A stretch of 64,000 nucleotides of DNA from Acidobacteriaceae bacterium (GCA_027449965.1 DAIDKP010000016.1:1-64000); one strand, 5' to 3'; positions 8,019-17,700 are shown, counted from the stretch's first letter. Notes: generated by a model not told the origin, from the letters alone. Program-made: numbers and translations.

Positions 8019-9065
8019 ATGGCAGCCCATTCTCATCTCGCTCGAGAAGTAAGCTCCGCTCCACCTGAAGCGGAACTGTGTGACAGTCACGGCAGGCGAA
8101 TCACCGATCTTCGTGTCTCGATTACAGATCGCTGCAATTACAAGTGTGTTTATTGCAGGACTGGCCAGCATGGCGCGCAATACGCGGAGCTGAGGGCGGA
8201 CGACTATCTGCGTCTGATCCGGATATTTTTAAGTCTGGGAATTGAAAAGGTCCGGCTGACCGGGGGAGAGCCTTTGCTGAGGCGTGATCTTCCGGATATT
8301 GTCGCCGAAGTTCGTGCGATGCAAACGCGATCAGGCCAGTCTCCTGAAGTGGCAGTGACGACCAATGGCCATCTGATGGAAAATTTGGCTGAACCCCTTA
8401 AAAAAGCGGGGCTGAGCCGAGTGACCATTAGCATGGACGCTGTCAATCCGGCGATTTTCGAGCGCATCACGCGTATTCCGGGAAGCTTTGCAGCCGTCGT
8501 GCGCGGCATTGAAGCAGCGCAGCGCGCTGGTCTTGATCCGGTCAAGATCAACTGTGTTCTCTTGCGCGGATTCAACGACGATCAGGTGGAATCGTTCGCT
8601 GCCTTTTCGCGCGAGCGGCGAGTCGTGGTGCGATTCATCGAGTTCATGCCGCTCGAAGAGGATCGCCTTTGGACGCCGCAGATGGTCGTGCCTCTGACCG
8701 AGATCGTGGAGCGAATCGATCGAGTGCATCCACTGGTTTCCCTACCGGCGACGGTGGCGGGTGAGACGGCACGGCGATACGGCTTTGCCGATGGGGCAGC
8801 CGGTGAAATCGGAGTCATTGCGCCGGTCACACAGGCATTCTGTGGAGCGTGCAGCCGTGTTCGACTCACCTCAGACGGAAAGATTCGAACATGCCTGTTC
8901 TCTCATCGTGAGCACGATCTGGCGGCGCTCGCGCGAAACGGTGCAAGCGATGACGAACTTCGCGCGTTTATTCTTGACGTGATCCAAACCAAGGAAGCGC
9001 GTCATCATATTGGCGAGCCGGGATTTCTCAAGCCATCCCGGTCGATGGTGCATATCGGCGGTTAG
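8019..9065 (+). CDS. moaA: GTP 3',8-cyclase (molybdenum cofactor synthesis)
   Basis: A radical SAM enzyme for the first step of molybdopterin synthesis, acting on GTP with MoaC. The N-terminal cluster motif is CNYKCVYC (Cys39, 43, 46 from the ATG at 8019). The second cluster motif is CGACSRVRLTSDGKIRTC near residue 290, and the protein ends in the conserved Gly-Gly tail needed for activity. The Gly-rich LTGGEP motif follows the first cluster. The ATG at 8019 has a weak ribosome site; a TTG at 7977 adjacent to the preceding stop is an alternative adding 14 residues. The window also encodes two molybdopterin enzymes (49245-52286 and 60454-62631) and fdhD that would use its product. No other moa gene is nearby. 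Confidence 0.95.
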   Translation: MAAHSHLAREVSSAPPEAELCDSHGRRITDLRVSITDRCNYKCVYCRTGQHGAQYAELRADDYLRLIRIFLSLGIEKVRLTGGEPLLRRDLPDIVAEVRAMQTRSGQSPEVAVTTNGHLMENLAEPLKKAGLSRVTISMDAVNPAIFERITRIPGSFAAVVRGIEAAQRAGLDPVKINCVLLRGFNDDQVESFAAFSRERRVVVRFIEFMPLEEDRLWTPQMVVPLTEIVERIDRVHPLVSLPATVAGETARRYGFADGAAGEIGVIAPVTQAFCGACSRVRLTSDGKIRTCLFSHREHDLAALARNGASDDELRAFILDVIQTKEARHHIGEPGFLKPSRSMVHIGG

Positions 9066-9276
9066 ATCGCAGACTTGCTGGCTATACAGACGGGGTCAAG
9101 AATGTGTTTTTGTTGAGAAAATCTCCCGTCGAGTCCATCTTCCTTGCAGACATCGAGTCTGAACGTGCGCTCTTGTGATCGGCCGGAGACTGCAGTGAGG
9201 AAATACATCCGCAAGATGTCAGAGCCTTCAGTTTGTCGATCGCGCTAAAATTAAAATCTGTTCACTTGTAACGACC

Positions 9277-10293
9277 ATGGCAAAGGAAAATCGAATGCCG
9301 CTGGAAGACCTGATGGTCTTTCATAAGCTGGCCCGCTCACTCACTTCCAGCCTGGAGCTGGAAAGTATTCTGCGAGCGATTCTGGAACAGATGAACCGCT
9401 TCATCTCAGCAGAACTCTGGGCATTGCTGATGCTGGATGAGTCACGGCAAGAGCTGTATTATGCGCTGACCGGATCTGGCGATGGCTCGGCACTGAATGA
9501 GCTGCGCGTGAAGGTGGGCGAAGGAATGGCCGGGTGGGTAGCGGAACACGGACAGACGCTGATCTTGAACGAGGCCGAGGATGATCCCCGCATGAAGGCA
9601 ATGCGCATTCAAAATGGGTTTCACTTTCGTTCCGCAGTTGCAATTCCGATTCGAGGCCGGCGTGGAACACATGGTGTTCTGGAGATATTCAATCCCGATC
9701 TAAAGCAAAACTCTGACTACACCATTGCGTTTCTTCATATTCTTGCGGACTATGCCGCGATTGCAATTGAGAATGCTCAGGATGTTTCTCAAGTTCAACA
9801 GCTCACTATCACTGACGATGTAACAGGGCTGTTCAATGCAAGACATCTGTATACGCTGCTGGAGCGGCAAATCGCTCATCTGAACCGATCCCGGCATGGA
9901 TTCTGTTTGCTTTTCCTGGACCTTGATCGATTCAAGCAGGTAAACGACAAATATGGCCACCTGGTGGGCAGCGAACTGTTGGGCGCTTTTGGCCGCAGGC
10001 TGCGAAGCATGAGTCGCGCGGAGGATATCTGCTTTCGCTATGGTGGCGACGAGTTTGTCGTACTGATGCCGGAGACCGGACGCGAAGCTGCTCTGGCAGC
10101 CTCAGAACTGTTGCATACCCGCTTGACGAAAGCCGTCTTCCGCATGCGCAATGGACTGGAGATTTCGATCGGCTCAAGTGTAGGAATTGCCAGTTGTCCG
10201 CAGGATGGCCAGACGGTCCATGCCATTCTGGGCGTAGCAGACAAGCGCATGTACTCAGTGAAGGCAACGGGGCGTGGACGTGTCAGCGATTAG
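9277..10293 (+). CDS. GAF-domain diguanylate cyclase
   Basis: A 338-residue cytoplasmic protein. Residues ~22-168 form a GAF sensor domain (LELESILRAILEQMN ... VAIPIRGRRGTHGVLEIFNP). Residues ~178-337 form a GGDEF domain with DDVTGLFNARH at its start and an intact GGDEF active site at 256-260. It would make cyclic di-GMP from two GTP. An RxxD product-inhibition site is present at 247-250, five residues before GGDEF, so feedback control is likely. There is no membrane segment, so the signal is intracellular. The ligand of the GAF domain cannot be read from sequence. Start ATG at 9277; the 211 bases upstream show no clear promoter. It converges on era. Confidence 0.93.
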   Translation: MAKENRMPLEDLMVFHKLARSLTSSLELESILRAILEQMNRFISAELWALLMLDESRQELYYALTGSGDGSALNELRVKVGEGMAGWVAEHGQTLILNEAEDDPRMKAMRIQNGFHFRSAVAIPIRGRRGTHGVLEIFNPDLKQNSDYTIAFLHILADYAAIAIENAQDVSQVQQLTITDDVTGLFNARHLYTLLERQIAHLNRSRHGFCLLFLDLDRFKQVNDKYGHLVGSELLGAFGRRLRSMSRAEDICFRYGGDEFVVLMPETGREAALAASELLHTRLTKAVFRMRNGLEISIGSSVGIASCPQDGQTVHAILGVADKRMYSVKATGRGRVSD

Positions 10294-10312
10294 TCGAAGC
10301 ACGAGCGGGAAT

Positions 10313-11404
10313 TTACTCTGAACCTTCCCCTGATCGCGCCTGCTGCTTTGCCATCGCTTCCAGTTGACGTCGCCAGTCCAGATGCTCGACGAAGCCCTGG
10401 GATTCGCGCCAACCAGACTCAACAATCACGCGCAGTTCCAGGTATACAGCCGTATCCAGCAAAGCCTCGATCTGCTGACGCGCACTGGTTCCGATCGCCT
10501 GGAGCCGACTTCCGCCTTTTCCGATCAAAATAGCTTTCTGGCCATCACGCTCGCAGTATATGGCAGCAGCAATTCGGGTGAGAGCGCGACGCTCAGGCGC
10601 CGGAATGCCGCCTTTCATCATGCGCGGCTTCTTGGCTTGCCGCACTTCCTTCTGCGGCTCTTCAAACTGCTCGATAACAACTGCGGAAGCATAAGGAACT
10701 TCTTCGCCGGTTTCCATGAGTATGCGCTCGCGAATGATCTCCGCCACAAGAAAACGGATCGGCTGATCTGTGTACTGATCGGGCGGGAAAAAGCGCTCTC
10801 CGATCGGCATCAACTCCGCCAGCCCCGTCAGCAGCCGATCCAGCCCGTCTTGATGGCGTGCGCTGATGGGGAAAACGGCAGCAAAGTCATAGACCAGACG
10901 CATCTGCTCGATGCGAGGCAGAAGCTCATGGCGACGAATCTGATCGATCTTGTTGAGGACAAGGACAACCGGACGACTGACCTGTTGCAGCAAGCGCAGC
11001 AGTTGAGCGTCCTCGCTTTGCCAATCCGTATGGGAATGAAATGGATGCTGATCTTTCTCGACATTACTCGAATCGGACAGGGTTGGCAGCCTTAATTCGC
11101 GTGTCACATCCACGAGCCACGCAACTACATCACAGGACTCCAGCGCATCCTGAACCTCCTGCATCATGCGACGATCCAGTTGCGTCTGTGGCTGGTGAAC
11201 ACCGGGCGTGTCAATTAAGACAATTTGCGCGCCATCCTGCTGCGTTTCCGCTTCGGCAGGAACTTCCACAACTCCAAGAATGCGGTTGCGCGTGGTTTGT
11301 GGCTTGCTGGTGACGATAGCAACCCGTTCGCCCACCAATGCATTGAGAAGCGTGCTCTTGCCAGCATTGGGCCGACCGATCAACGCAACAAATCCTGATC
11401 TCAT
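10313..11404 (-). CDS. era: GTPase Era
   Basis: A 363-residue ribosome-assembly GTPase that binds the 3' end of 16S rRNA. G1 is GRPNAGKS (residues 10-17), G3 is DTPG, G4 is NKID, and a C-terminal KH RNA-binding domain follows (about 270-345, with KAILIGKGGSRLQAIG). It is longer than the usual ~300 residues. Additional residues lie between G1 and G3 (VPAEAETQQDGAQ) and, more strikingly, between G3 and G4 (an ~25-residue polar stretch containing NVEKDQHPFHSHTDWQSED). The ATG at 11404 is seven bases past the stop of the upstream corC-like gene and has an AGGAG ten bases before it. Last gene of phoH-ybeY-corC-era. Confidence 0.95.
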   Translation of the reverse strand: MRSGFVALIGRPNAGKSTLLNALVGERVAIVTSKPQTTRNRILGVVEVPAEAETQQDGAQIVLIDTPGVHQPQTQLDRRMMQEVQDALESCDVVAWLVDVTRELRLPTLSDSSNVEKDQHPFHSHTDWQSEDAQLLRLLQQVSRPVVLVLNKIDQIRRHELLPRIEQMRLVYDFAAVFPISARHQDGLDRLLTGLAELMPIGERFFPPDQYTDQPIRFLVAEIIRERILMETGEEVPYASAVVIEQFEEPQKEVRQAKKPRMMKGGIPAPERRALTRIAAAIYCERDGQKAILIGKGGSRLQAIGTSARQQIEALLDTAVYLELRVIVESGWRESQGFVEHLDWRRQLEAMAKQQARSGEGSE

Positions 11405-11411
11405 GTATGAG

Positions 11412-12764
11412 TTACTCCTGATCCGATGATTCGCGACCAACTTCTGAAAGGATGCTGCGATTGGATATTGACGATTCCGGCTTATCCTCTGGAACCAGCC
11501 TCATAAGCACCTGTTCGATGCGCCGCTCGGTTGCTTGCACAATCTCCAGTCTGAGCTTTCCCGCCTCCAGTACTTCCCCTGCAAGCGGGATGCGGTCTGC
11601 AATCTCCGAGACAAGCCCGCCCACGGTCTGCGACTGAAATTCGTCAATCTCCGCCGATGTAAGATCAGGCAACAGTGACACCAACTGACTGACAGGATAG
11701 CTGCCTGGCAAAAGCCACGAGCCGTCAGGCTGCGGAATGGGGTTTCCCTGCCCTGCCTCAGAGTCCTCTTCGTGCTCGTCACGAATAGCCCCTACAATCT
11801 CTTCCAGCAGATCTTCGATGGTTACAAGTCCTGCGACCTCACCATATTCATCCAGGACCACTCGCATATGCTGTTTCTCGCGTTGCATCTCGCGCAGCAG
11901 TTCATAACCGCGCTTGGTCTCTGGCACAAGAGCCACCGGCCGCTGAATGCTACCAACTGTGCGCTGAGCGATGTCAGCGTCCGAGACGTAGAGCAAGTCA
12001 TGTGCAAAGGCGATTCCAGTCACAGAATCAAGTGCATCGCGGTAAACAGGGACACGGGAGTAGTTATGCTGGCGAAGCGACTGAAGAAAATCACCCAGTA
12101 GCATGGAACCAGGAACAGCAAAGATCGCCGAACGTGGCGTCATGACTTCTTTCACCAGCTTATCGCCAAACTGGAGTGCGGAACGCACAAGCTGGCGATC
12201 TTCTTCCTCCAGGATGCCTTTTTCTTCGCCTGCCTCGAGCAAAGCTTCCACATCTCCGGCTTCGTCCTCGTGAGGGCTTTCGATACCGGAATCAGCGAGT
12301 GTGGCAATAGAAATCAAAAACATTATGACAAGTGTGACCGGAAGCATGAGCGCAAGCAGAATCCGCACCAGCCAGACGATGGACGCAAGCCAGTCTCCAG
12401 GCATGCGCTGCAAAATTAAAAAAGGGAATACTTCTCCGCAAAGCATCACGGTGAGCACCATGAGCACAAGCCATTGCAGCGCCGCATCGCCATTCCAGGT
12501 GAAGGAATGAAGGAAAAGAATATCTGCGACGAGGATCGCCTCGATCGCCATGGAAAGGTGCATCCACACAGATGCTGCAAGCGTGACATGCTCTCGACTC
12601 ATTCCAAGCCGAGGCTCAACAAGTTGCTCCCACGCTTCGAGGTGCTGCTGAAGATCGCGCGCAAGGATGCGCCCAAACTGATTTTCGAGGCGCACGATGT
12701 AGCTGCTAAGGCACAGGATAACCGCAAGAAGAAGAGCCATGAAGACGAGCGCGAGAATTATCAT
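11412..12764 (-). CDS. CorC/HlyC family CBS-domain membrane protein
   Basis: A 450-residue protein with three parts. The N-terminus (1-165) has a signal-anchor helix and three or four membrane segments of the CNNM/DUF21 type. Two CBS domains follow, about 205-330 (VMTPRSAIFAVPG, then MRVVLDEYGEVAGLVTIEDLLEEIVG). A CorC_HlyC transporter-associated domain ends it (about 345-430). Family members are linked to magnesium and cobalt efflux or resistance. The DUF21 part here is divergent. The ATG overlaps the ybeY stop by four bases (ATGA) and era follows after seven bases, so the three genes are translationally coupled. The ion moved, if any, is not established by the sequence. Confidence 0.88.
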   Translation of the reverse strand: MIILALVFMALLLAVILCLSSYIVRLENQFGRILARDLQQHLEAWEQLVEPRLGMSREHVTLAASVWMHLSMAIEAILVADILFLHSFTWNGDAALQWLVLMVLTVMLCGEVFPFLILQRMPGDWLASIVWLVRILLALMLPVTLVIMFLISIATLADSGIESPHEDEAGDVEALLEAGEEKGILEEEDRQLVRSALQFGDKLVKEVMTPRSAIFAVPGSMLLGDFLQSLRQHNYSRVPVYRDALDSVTGIAFAHDLLYVSDADIAQRTVGSIQRPVALVPETKRGYELLREMQREKQHMRVVLDEYGEVAGLVTIEDLLEEIVGAIRDEHEEDSEAGQGNPIPQPDGSWLLPGSYPVSQLVSLLPDLTSAEIDEFQSQTVGGLVSEIADRIPLAGEVLEAGKLRLEIVQATERRIEQVLMRLVPEDKPESSISNRSILSEVGRESSDQE

Positions 12765-13243
12765 CGCGCTTTCCCGTCATGTGTATGAGTAGATGTTGTT
12801 CGCTCAATGAGACCTTGCGGCAAGCGGAGTTTGCGACGCAGATTGCATTCCAGGCTGGCCATCTGACCGGAATCAGTCTCATGGTCGTATCCAGCCAGAT
12901 GAAGAACACCGTGGAGAATGAGAATGCGCAACTCTATGCGCAATGGATGCCCTTCCGCGGCCGCCTGCCGAGCGGCCGTTTCAACGGAGATGGCAAGATC
13001 GCCTGCAATACCCAATTGAGGATCAGCGGCGGGAAACGACAATACATCCGTTGGCTTGTTCTTCCCACGAAACGTGCGATTGAGCTTACGAATTCCCTTG
13101 TCGTCCGTGAGCATGACGGCAACTTCACCCTTGAGTGCAACACACTTTTGGGCAGCCAAAAGGGCACGCTGGAGGGTGGAGCGAACGGGCAACTTCAATG
13201 TGTCGCGAAAGAGGGTCGCTGCCTGAGGATCGTAGACAATCAT
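12761..13243 (-). CDS. ybeY: endoribonuclease YbeY
   Basis: A metalloprotein for 16S rRNA maturation and ribosome quality control. The zinc-binding signature is HGVLHLAGYDHETDSGQM, giving three histidines in H-x3-H-x5-H. The preceding FRGKNKPTDVLSFP is the other conserved block. From the ATG at 13243 the product has 160 residues, the usual length. A TTG at 13318 would add 25 residues without family similarity. The stop overlaps the start of the corC-like gene. It lies downstream of phoH, a very common pairing. The 218 bases between phoH and ybeY hold no gene I can support. Confidence 0.95.
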   Translation of the reverse strand: MIVYDPQAATLFRDTLKLPVRSTLQRALLAAQKCVALKGEVAVMLTDDKGIRKLNRTFRGKNKPTDVLSFPAADPQLGIAGDLAISVETAARQAAAEGHPLRIELRILILHGVLHLAGYDHETDSGQMASLECNLRRKLRLPQGLIERTTSTHTHDGKAR

Positions 13244-13461
13244 CGCGCAATTCCCAATGAGGAGACTGGATTTGGCGTTTGATTCAAGAGGCAGAACATG
13301 CTCTCCATGATACGGCAAATTCAGTTACTGCTACGCCTCCTGATGTGTTTCCATGCCGGGACGCATTTTCCACGGCGCACAACTCGCTCCTTGCTGGAGA
13401 CCCGATTTCGACCGGATCTCCCGCAAGGATTCGTCGCATCCAGTTAGAGTAACGTCCGAGA

Positions 13462-14523
13462 TTACTGAGGCTGCGAGTGTCGTCGAGAAGAAAGAGTAGT
13501 GGCAACAGCACCATGTACACCCGTGGCGGGGGAATGATTCGCATCGACAGAATCTCCCATATCAAGCGGAAGCTCCTGCTGGAGATTTTTCTGCTCATAG
13601 GCGCGAATGATGCGCTGGACCAGTGTGTGGCGAACAATGTCCACATCTTCGAAGTGGCAGAATGCAATACCCTCAACGCCTTCCAGGAGGTTGATTGCCT
13701 CAACCAACCCACTCCGTTTGGGATTCGGCAGATCGATCTGCGTAATATCGCCTGTGATGACTGCTTTGGAATTGTTGCCAAGGCGAGTGAGAAACATCTT
13801 CATCTGCTCACTGGTCGTGTTTTGGGCTTCGTCCATGATGATGAACGCATCATTGAGTGTGCGACCTCGCATAAAAGCGAGCGGAGCAACCTCGATGATA
13901 TTTTTCTCCAGCATCTTGTCCACACGCTCTGGCTCACAAAGATCATAGAGAGCGTCGTAGAGTGGACGCAGATATGGATCCACTTTTTCCTGAAGGCTGC
14001 CAGGAAGAAATCCAAGTCGCTCGCCTGCCTCTACAGCCGGTCGTACCAGAATGATGCGGCTGGCCTTTTTTGCGTTCATGGCAGCAACGGCCATGGCGAC
14101 AGCGAGATAGGTCTTCCCAGTTCCTGCCGGGCCGATGCCGAAGACCATGTCATTCTGCTCGATGGCCTCGAGATATCGCTGCTGATTGGCGCTTCGTGCC
14201 TGCACGCTGCGTTTGATGCCGGTGGATCGCTGGCGCGATGAGTCTGCCAGTGACTTCAGCGTGATTTTAGGATCAGCAACCACAACTTTGAGCATGGCGA
14301 GCAGGTCGCCATTGTAGGGATGAACGCCGGCTCGGCGGAGAGACTCAAAGTCAGCAAAGATACGCTCCACGCGTCGCACAGCCTCTTCCGAACCTTGCAC
14401 ATGAACGGCATCGGATCGCAGGTCAATCCGCACGCCGAGTGAGTCTTCCATAAGTTTCAGATTTTCGTCGCGGGTCCCGAAGAGGGGCTCAAGATTGGGC
14501 GTAATCTCCAGTGCGATCTTCAA
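13462..14523 (-). CDS. phoH: PhoH-like ATPase
   Basis: A 353-residue cytoplasmic ATPase of the PhoH/YbeZ family, thought to act with YbeY in rRNA processing. Walker A is GPAGTGKT (131-138) and Walker B is FIIMDEAQN (ending 235). An N-terminal KH-like region (EITPNLEPLFGTRDENLKLMEDSLGVRI) precedes it. I chose the TTG at 14523 because family similarity begins there and a GGAGG lies 12 bases upstream, a rather long spacer. The frame remains open to 14799, but the extra 92 residues look non-coding. The C-terminal ~30 residues (after LQQELPLDMG) are low-similarity. First gene of phoH-ybeY-corC-era. Confidence 0.93.
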   Translation of the reverse strand: MKIALEITPNLEPLFGTRDENLKLMEDSLGVRIDLRSDAVHVQGSEEAVRRVERIFADFESLRRAGVHPYNGDLLAMLKVVVADPKITLKSLADSSRQRSTGIKRSVQARSANQQRYLEAIEQNDMVFGIGPAGTGKTYLAVAMAVAAMNAKKASRIILVRPAVEAGERLGFLPGSLQEKVDPYLRPLYDALYDLCEPERVDKMLEKNIIEVAPLAFMRGRTLNDAFIIMDEAQNTTSEQMKMFLTRLGNNSKAVITGDITQIDLPNPKRSGLVEAINLLEGVEGIAFCHFEDVDIVRHTLVQRIIRAYEQKNLQQELPLDMGDSVDANHSPATGVHGAVATTLSSRRHSQPQ

Positions 14524-14886
14524 AGGGAAAATGAACCTCCATCGCCGCTGCAAACGCAGCCGCAGGGTTGGGTGGGATTGAGAGATATGTGCAAGGGCTG
14601 GACAGGAAACAGGCCGTGTGATGGATGACATGCCGAGCACGATCGAGTGCGAGGCTGACGGGGTGAATCCACCGAATTGGCGTGAGTGGCCAAATTCTGT
14701 ATCTGGCAAGAGAGTACCCCTCAACCCAGCCGCCGTCAATACAGCGAGTAAGATTTTTTTTGACCACGGTCCAGGACTAACGCGCGGCACTCTGCGCAAT
14801 GTCCAAGCCCGGAGGCCCTCGGCGAGAGGATAATGAAGCAGACGTCCGCTTTAAGACATAATCAGCGAGACTCGAGAGGTCATACG
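14524..14886. other. divergent intergenic region between phoH and the NagZ-like gene
   Basis: About 360 bases that must hold the promoters of both divergent transcription units. I see no RNA gene, repeat or convincing promoter pair. Part of it would be coding if phoH or the GH3 gene uses one of its upstream alternative starts. Confidence 0.4.
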
Positions 14887-16704
14887 TTGAAACGATTCCT
14901 GGTTTTGTTGCCGCTGATCTGCTGCCTGAGCGCCCACGCGACCGCCACGATGAGGCTGAACCGATCTGGCGAGCGTTGGGCGCGGCGAACACTACGCCAT
15001 ATGACGATTGAGGAAAAGGTTGGGCAGATGATGCTCATCTGGGCACACATGGAATTTACAAATCCTGCCAGTCCGGAGTACCAACATCTTTTGAAGGAGA
15101 TGCAAACGTATCACATTGGCAATTTTGGGCTGACGATTCCATCGATGGACGGACATCTGGTGAAAGGCCAGCCGCTTGAAGCCGCAGCGCTGACCAATCA
15201 ACTGCAGAGTGACTCCAAGCTGCCACTGCTCTTCGCCGCCGATTTTGAACGCGGACTTTCGATGCGACTGGACGGAGTGACAGCTTTCCCGTCGGCGATG
15301 GCGTTCGGTGCAACAAATGATCCACACCTCGTGGAACAGTTTGGCAGAATCTCCGCGTTGGAGTCGCGCGCGATCGGTATTCAGTGGAACTGGTTTCCAG
15401 TTGCCGACATTAACTCCAATCCGGCAAATCCGATCATCAATACCCGATCGTTTGGTGCCGATCCAGAGCAGGTGAGCCGCATGGTCGTGGCCTACATTGC
15501 CGGAGCGCATACGGGCGGGCTACTGGTAACAGCGAAGCATTTTCCGGGTCATGGAGATACGGACACCGACTCTCATCTGTCTTTGGCCCGCGTAAAGGCT
15601 TCGCGTGACGAGTTGGATCACGTGGAACTGGTTCCATTCCGTGCGGCGATTGCTGCCAGTGTCGATGCGGTGATGATTGGCCATTTGACGGTACCGGCAC
15701 TGGAGCCAGATCCGGATCGTCCGGCAAGTATCTCCTACAGAATTACGACGGACTTATTGCAGAAACAGCTTGGTTTTCATGGGCTGGTGGTAACAGACGC
15801 GCTGGATATGGGGGCGCTGATGCAGGCTTTCCACGGGAATGCAGCGCAGGTTTCGGGCGAAGAGGCCGTAGCAGCCGTTCAGGCAGGGAACGATATGGTG
15901 ATGATTCCGGCGGACGTAGCGGGCGCATACTTCGGATTGCTGGATGCAGTGAAGACCGGCGTGATCCCCCGCGAACGCATCGATCGCAGTGTGCTGAAGA
16001 TCCTGCGACTGAAGGCGACTCTGGGACTGAATCGCAATCGCAGGGTATCTCTGGATCAAATCACGGAGGAACTGTCACAACCGCAAAATCTTGCTCTGGC
16101 GCAGAGTATCTCCGAGCGCGCGATCACGCTGGTACGCGATGAGGGGCAACAGCTTCCGCTGGCGGTCGGGATGCATACTGTCGCGCTGGTGCTCACCGAC
16201 GACGCGCATCACACCGAAGGCGGACAGGCATTTCTCCGCGCGCTGCGCCAACGTCTTCCCGATGTCCAGAGCTTTCTGGTGGATTCAGAGAACGTTGGTG
16301 CACTTTCACCAAGGGTGCTCGCAGCACTGCCCTCGGCACAACGCATCGTGGTCCTGGCCGAATCGTTTCCGAGCGCGGGCCGCACCGTTGCAGGAAAAGC
16401 CACCGGGTCTGCCGGACTGGACCCGGGATCAATGCATTTGCTGAGAAGTGTTCTCGATCTCGCAGGAAAGCGTACAGTGGTGATTGCCTTTGGAAATCCA
16501 TACATCGGAACAAGCTTTCCGGATGTATCCACCTATCTGTGTACCTTCTCAAATACTGCTGGATCAGGCATTGCCGCTGCACTGGCTGCGATGGGAGAGA
16601 TTCCGATTACGGGACATCTTCCCGTAGCACTACCCGGACTGGCAAGACTCGGAGATGGCATTCAGCGCGCTCCTGCGTCGGGCAGAAAGCCTGCTCCACG
16701 CTGA
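14887..16704 (+). CDS. nagZ: secreted GH3 beta-N-acetylglucosaminidase, NagZ-like
   Basis: A GH3 glycosidase predicted to cleave GlcNAc from the non-reducing end of muropeptides. The NagZ signature AKHFPGHGDTDTDSH is present, with the Asp-His dyad used as acid/base in this subfamily. The nucleophile Asp is in VVTDALDMGA. After the TIM barrel a ~200-residue C-terminal domain follows, as in Gram-positive and Bacteroidota enzymes but absent from E. coli NagZ. A signal peptide (KRFLVLLPLICCLSAHA) places it in the periplasm. I prefer the TTG at 14887, which has GAGAGG seven bases upstream and a compact signal peptide. An ATG at 14833 would add 18 residues. Its neighbours include a NamZ-type fusion protein, which supports a muropeptide role. 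Confidence 0.88.
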   Translation: MKRFLVLLPLICCLSAHATATMRLNRSGERWARRTLRHMTIEEKVGQMMLIWAHMEFTNPASPEYQHLLKEMQTYHIGNFGLTIPSMDGHLVKGQPLEAAALTNQLQSDSKLPLLFAADFERGLSMRLDGVTAFPSAMAFGATNDPHLVEQFGRISALESRAIGIQWNWFPVADINSNPANPIINTRSFGADPEQVSRMVVAYIAGAHTGGLLVTAKHFPGHGDTDTDSHLSLARVKASRDELDHVELVPFRAAIAASVDAVMIGHLTVPALEPDPDRPASISYRITTDLLQKQLGFHGLVVTDALDMGALMQAFHGNAAQVSGEEAVAAVQAGNDMVMIPADVAGAYFGLLDAVKTGVIPRERIDRSVLKILRLKATLGLNRNRRVSLDQITEELSQPQNLALAQSISERAITLVRDEGQQLPLAVGMHTVALVLTDDAHHTEGGQAFLRALRQRLPDVQSFLVDSENVGALSPRVLAALPSAQRIVVLAESFPSAGRTVAGKATGSAGLDPGSMHLLRSVLDLAGKRTVVIAFGNPYIGTSFPDVSTYLCTFSNTAGSGIAAALAAMGEIPITGHLPVALPGLARLGDGIQRAPASGRKPAPR

Positions 16705-16740
16705 GAGACTGCATCGATGGAAGCGCGTTCCTGCCGCCTC

Positions 16741-16770
16741 TGCTTCCATTGCTACTTTTGCTTCCATTGC
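16741..16770. repeat. short direct repeat at the end of the C26 gene
   Basis: The 12-mer TGCTTCCATTGC occurs at 16741-16752 and 16759-16770, an 18-base period. The stop codon of the minus-strand C26 gene (16752-16754) falls on the boundary between copies. The duplication may have been created by slippage. Confidence 0.7.
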
Positions 16771-17543
16771 CCCGCGGCAGCAGCGAAATCCTGAAATATC
16801 GTTCGCGACAAAGCACTGGTCGTCACCGTGCGCTCCGGATGCCATTGCACGCCCAACAGCCAGTGGCTTTCAGCCAATTCCGGCAGCAGTTCCACGGCTT
16901 CGACCACCGCATCCAGAGGGCTCACAGCAGTGACACGCAGACGATCACCGATCTGACGAAGAGCCTGATGATGACTGGAGTTGACCATGATGGGTCTTGC
17001 TTCACCATGCTTCACGGCAGCATTTGCCAGCACTTCAAGATGCGAATCTGGCACAACCAACAAAGTGTGCGCGGAGGAAAATTCTCTACCCGGAGCGTGA
17101 TTAACATGCTCACCCATCTCTTCCGGAAGATCCTGAATTAACGTTCCCCCAAGCCACACATTGAGCGTCTGGATACCCTGGCAAATTGCGAGGATTGGCT
17201 TGCGCATCTGAAATGCATCCTGAATCAACAACTCATCCACAGCTGCTCGTTCAGGATCCGGGGGAGCACACAACGGATGACGCGGCTCGCCATATCGAGC
17301 CGGATCAACATCCGCACGACTACCCGGCAACAAGACACCATGTGTCGTCGCAAGAATCTTCGCCACACGCGCCGGTGACTCATGCAGCGGAATCACTACA
17401 GGAACAACACCTGCGCTATGCAATGCAGCAAGGTACTGCGGTAATGCGCGCTGATTATAGGAGGGTGCATCGCGGTCATAGGCAGGACTGATCGGCTCAG
17501 GAATGGCAATATGAATGGAGTTGCGTGAAAGATTCTGGGGCAT
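16752..17543 (-). CDS. class I glutamine amidotransferase-like hydrolase, peptidase C26 family
   Basis: A 263-residue protein of the gamma-glutamyl hydrolase/PuuD group. The nucleophile elbow is AICQGIQTLN with Cys121. The triad His and Glu are in GVQWHPER (His235, Glu237). VLLPGSRADVDP is the usual oxyanion-side motif. Known members hydrolyse gamma-glutamyl bonds, for example in gamma-glutamyl-GABA or folate polyglutamates. It has no signal peptide, so it should be cytoplasmic. The ATG at 17543 was chosen over 17672 because similarity starts there. The gene is inverted between nagZ and the serine hydrolase-NamZ fusion. Cleavage of the D-Glu gamma-linkage of stem peptides is an attractive role but is inference. 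Confidence 0.85.
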   Translation of the reverse strand: MPQNLSRNSIHIAIPEPISPAYDRDAPSYNQRALPQYLAALHSAGVVPVVIPLHESPARVAKILATTHGVLLPGSRADVDPARYGEPRHPLCAPPDPERAAVDELLIQDAFQMRKPILAICQGIQTLNVWLGGTLIQDLPEEMGEHVNHAPGREFSSAHTLLVVPDSHLEVLANAAVKHGEARPIMVNSSHHQALRQIGDRLRVTAVSPLDAVVEAVELLPELAESHWLLGVQWHPERTVTTSALSRTIFQDFAAAAGQWKQK

Positions 17544-17700
17544 AGACCACCGGCACAAAGTTGAACGGACCCTGGATTCCATCTGTCTATTGATCCAGTG
17601 TTCTGATTGTACGCGGGAATCACAGCCGAACGGCGTACGCGTAAGATGTGGAGAACAAGATGTCTCCATCATTCAGGCAATTGCGAGGATCTTTCTCTCT

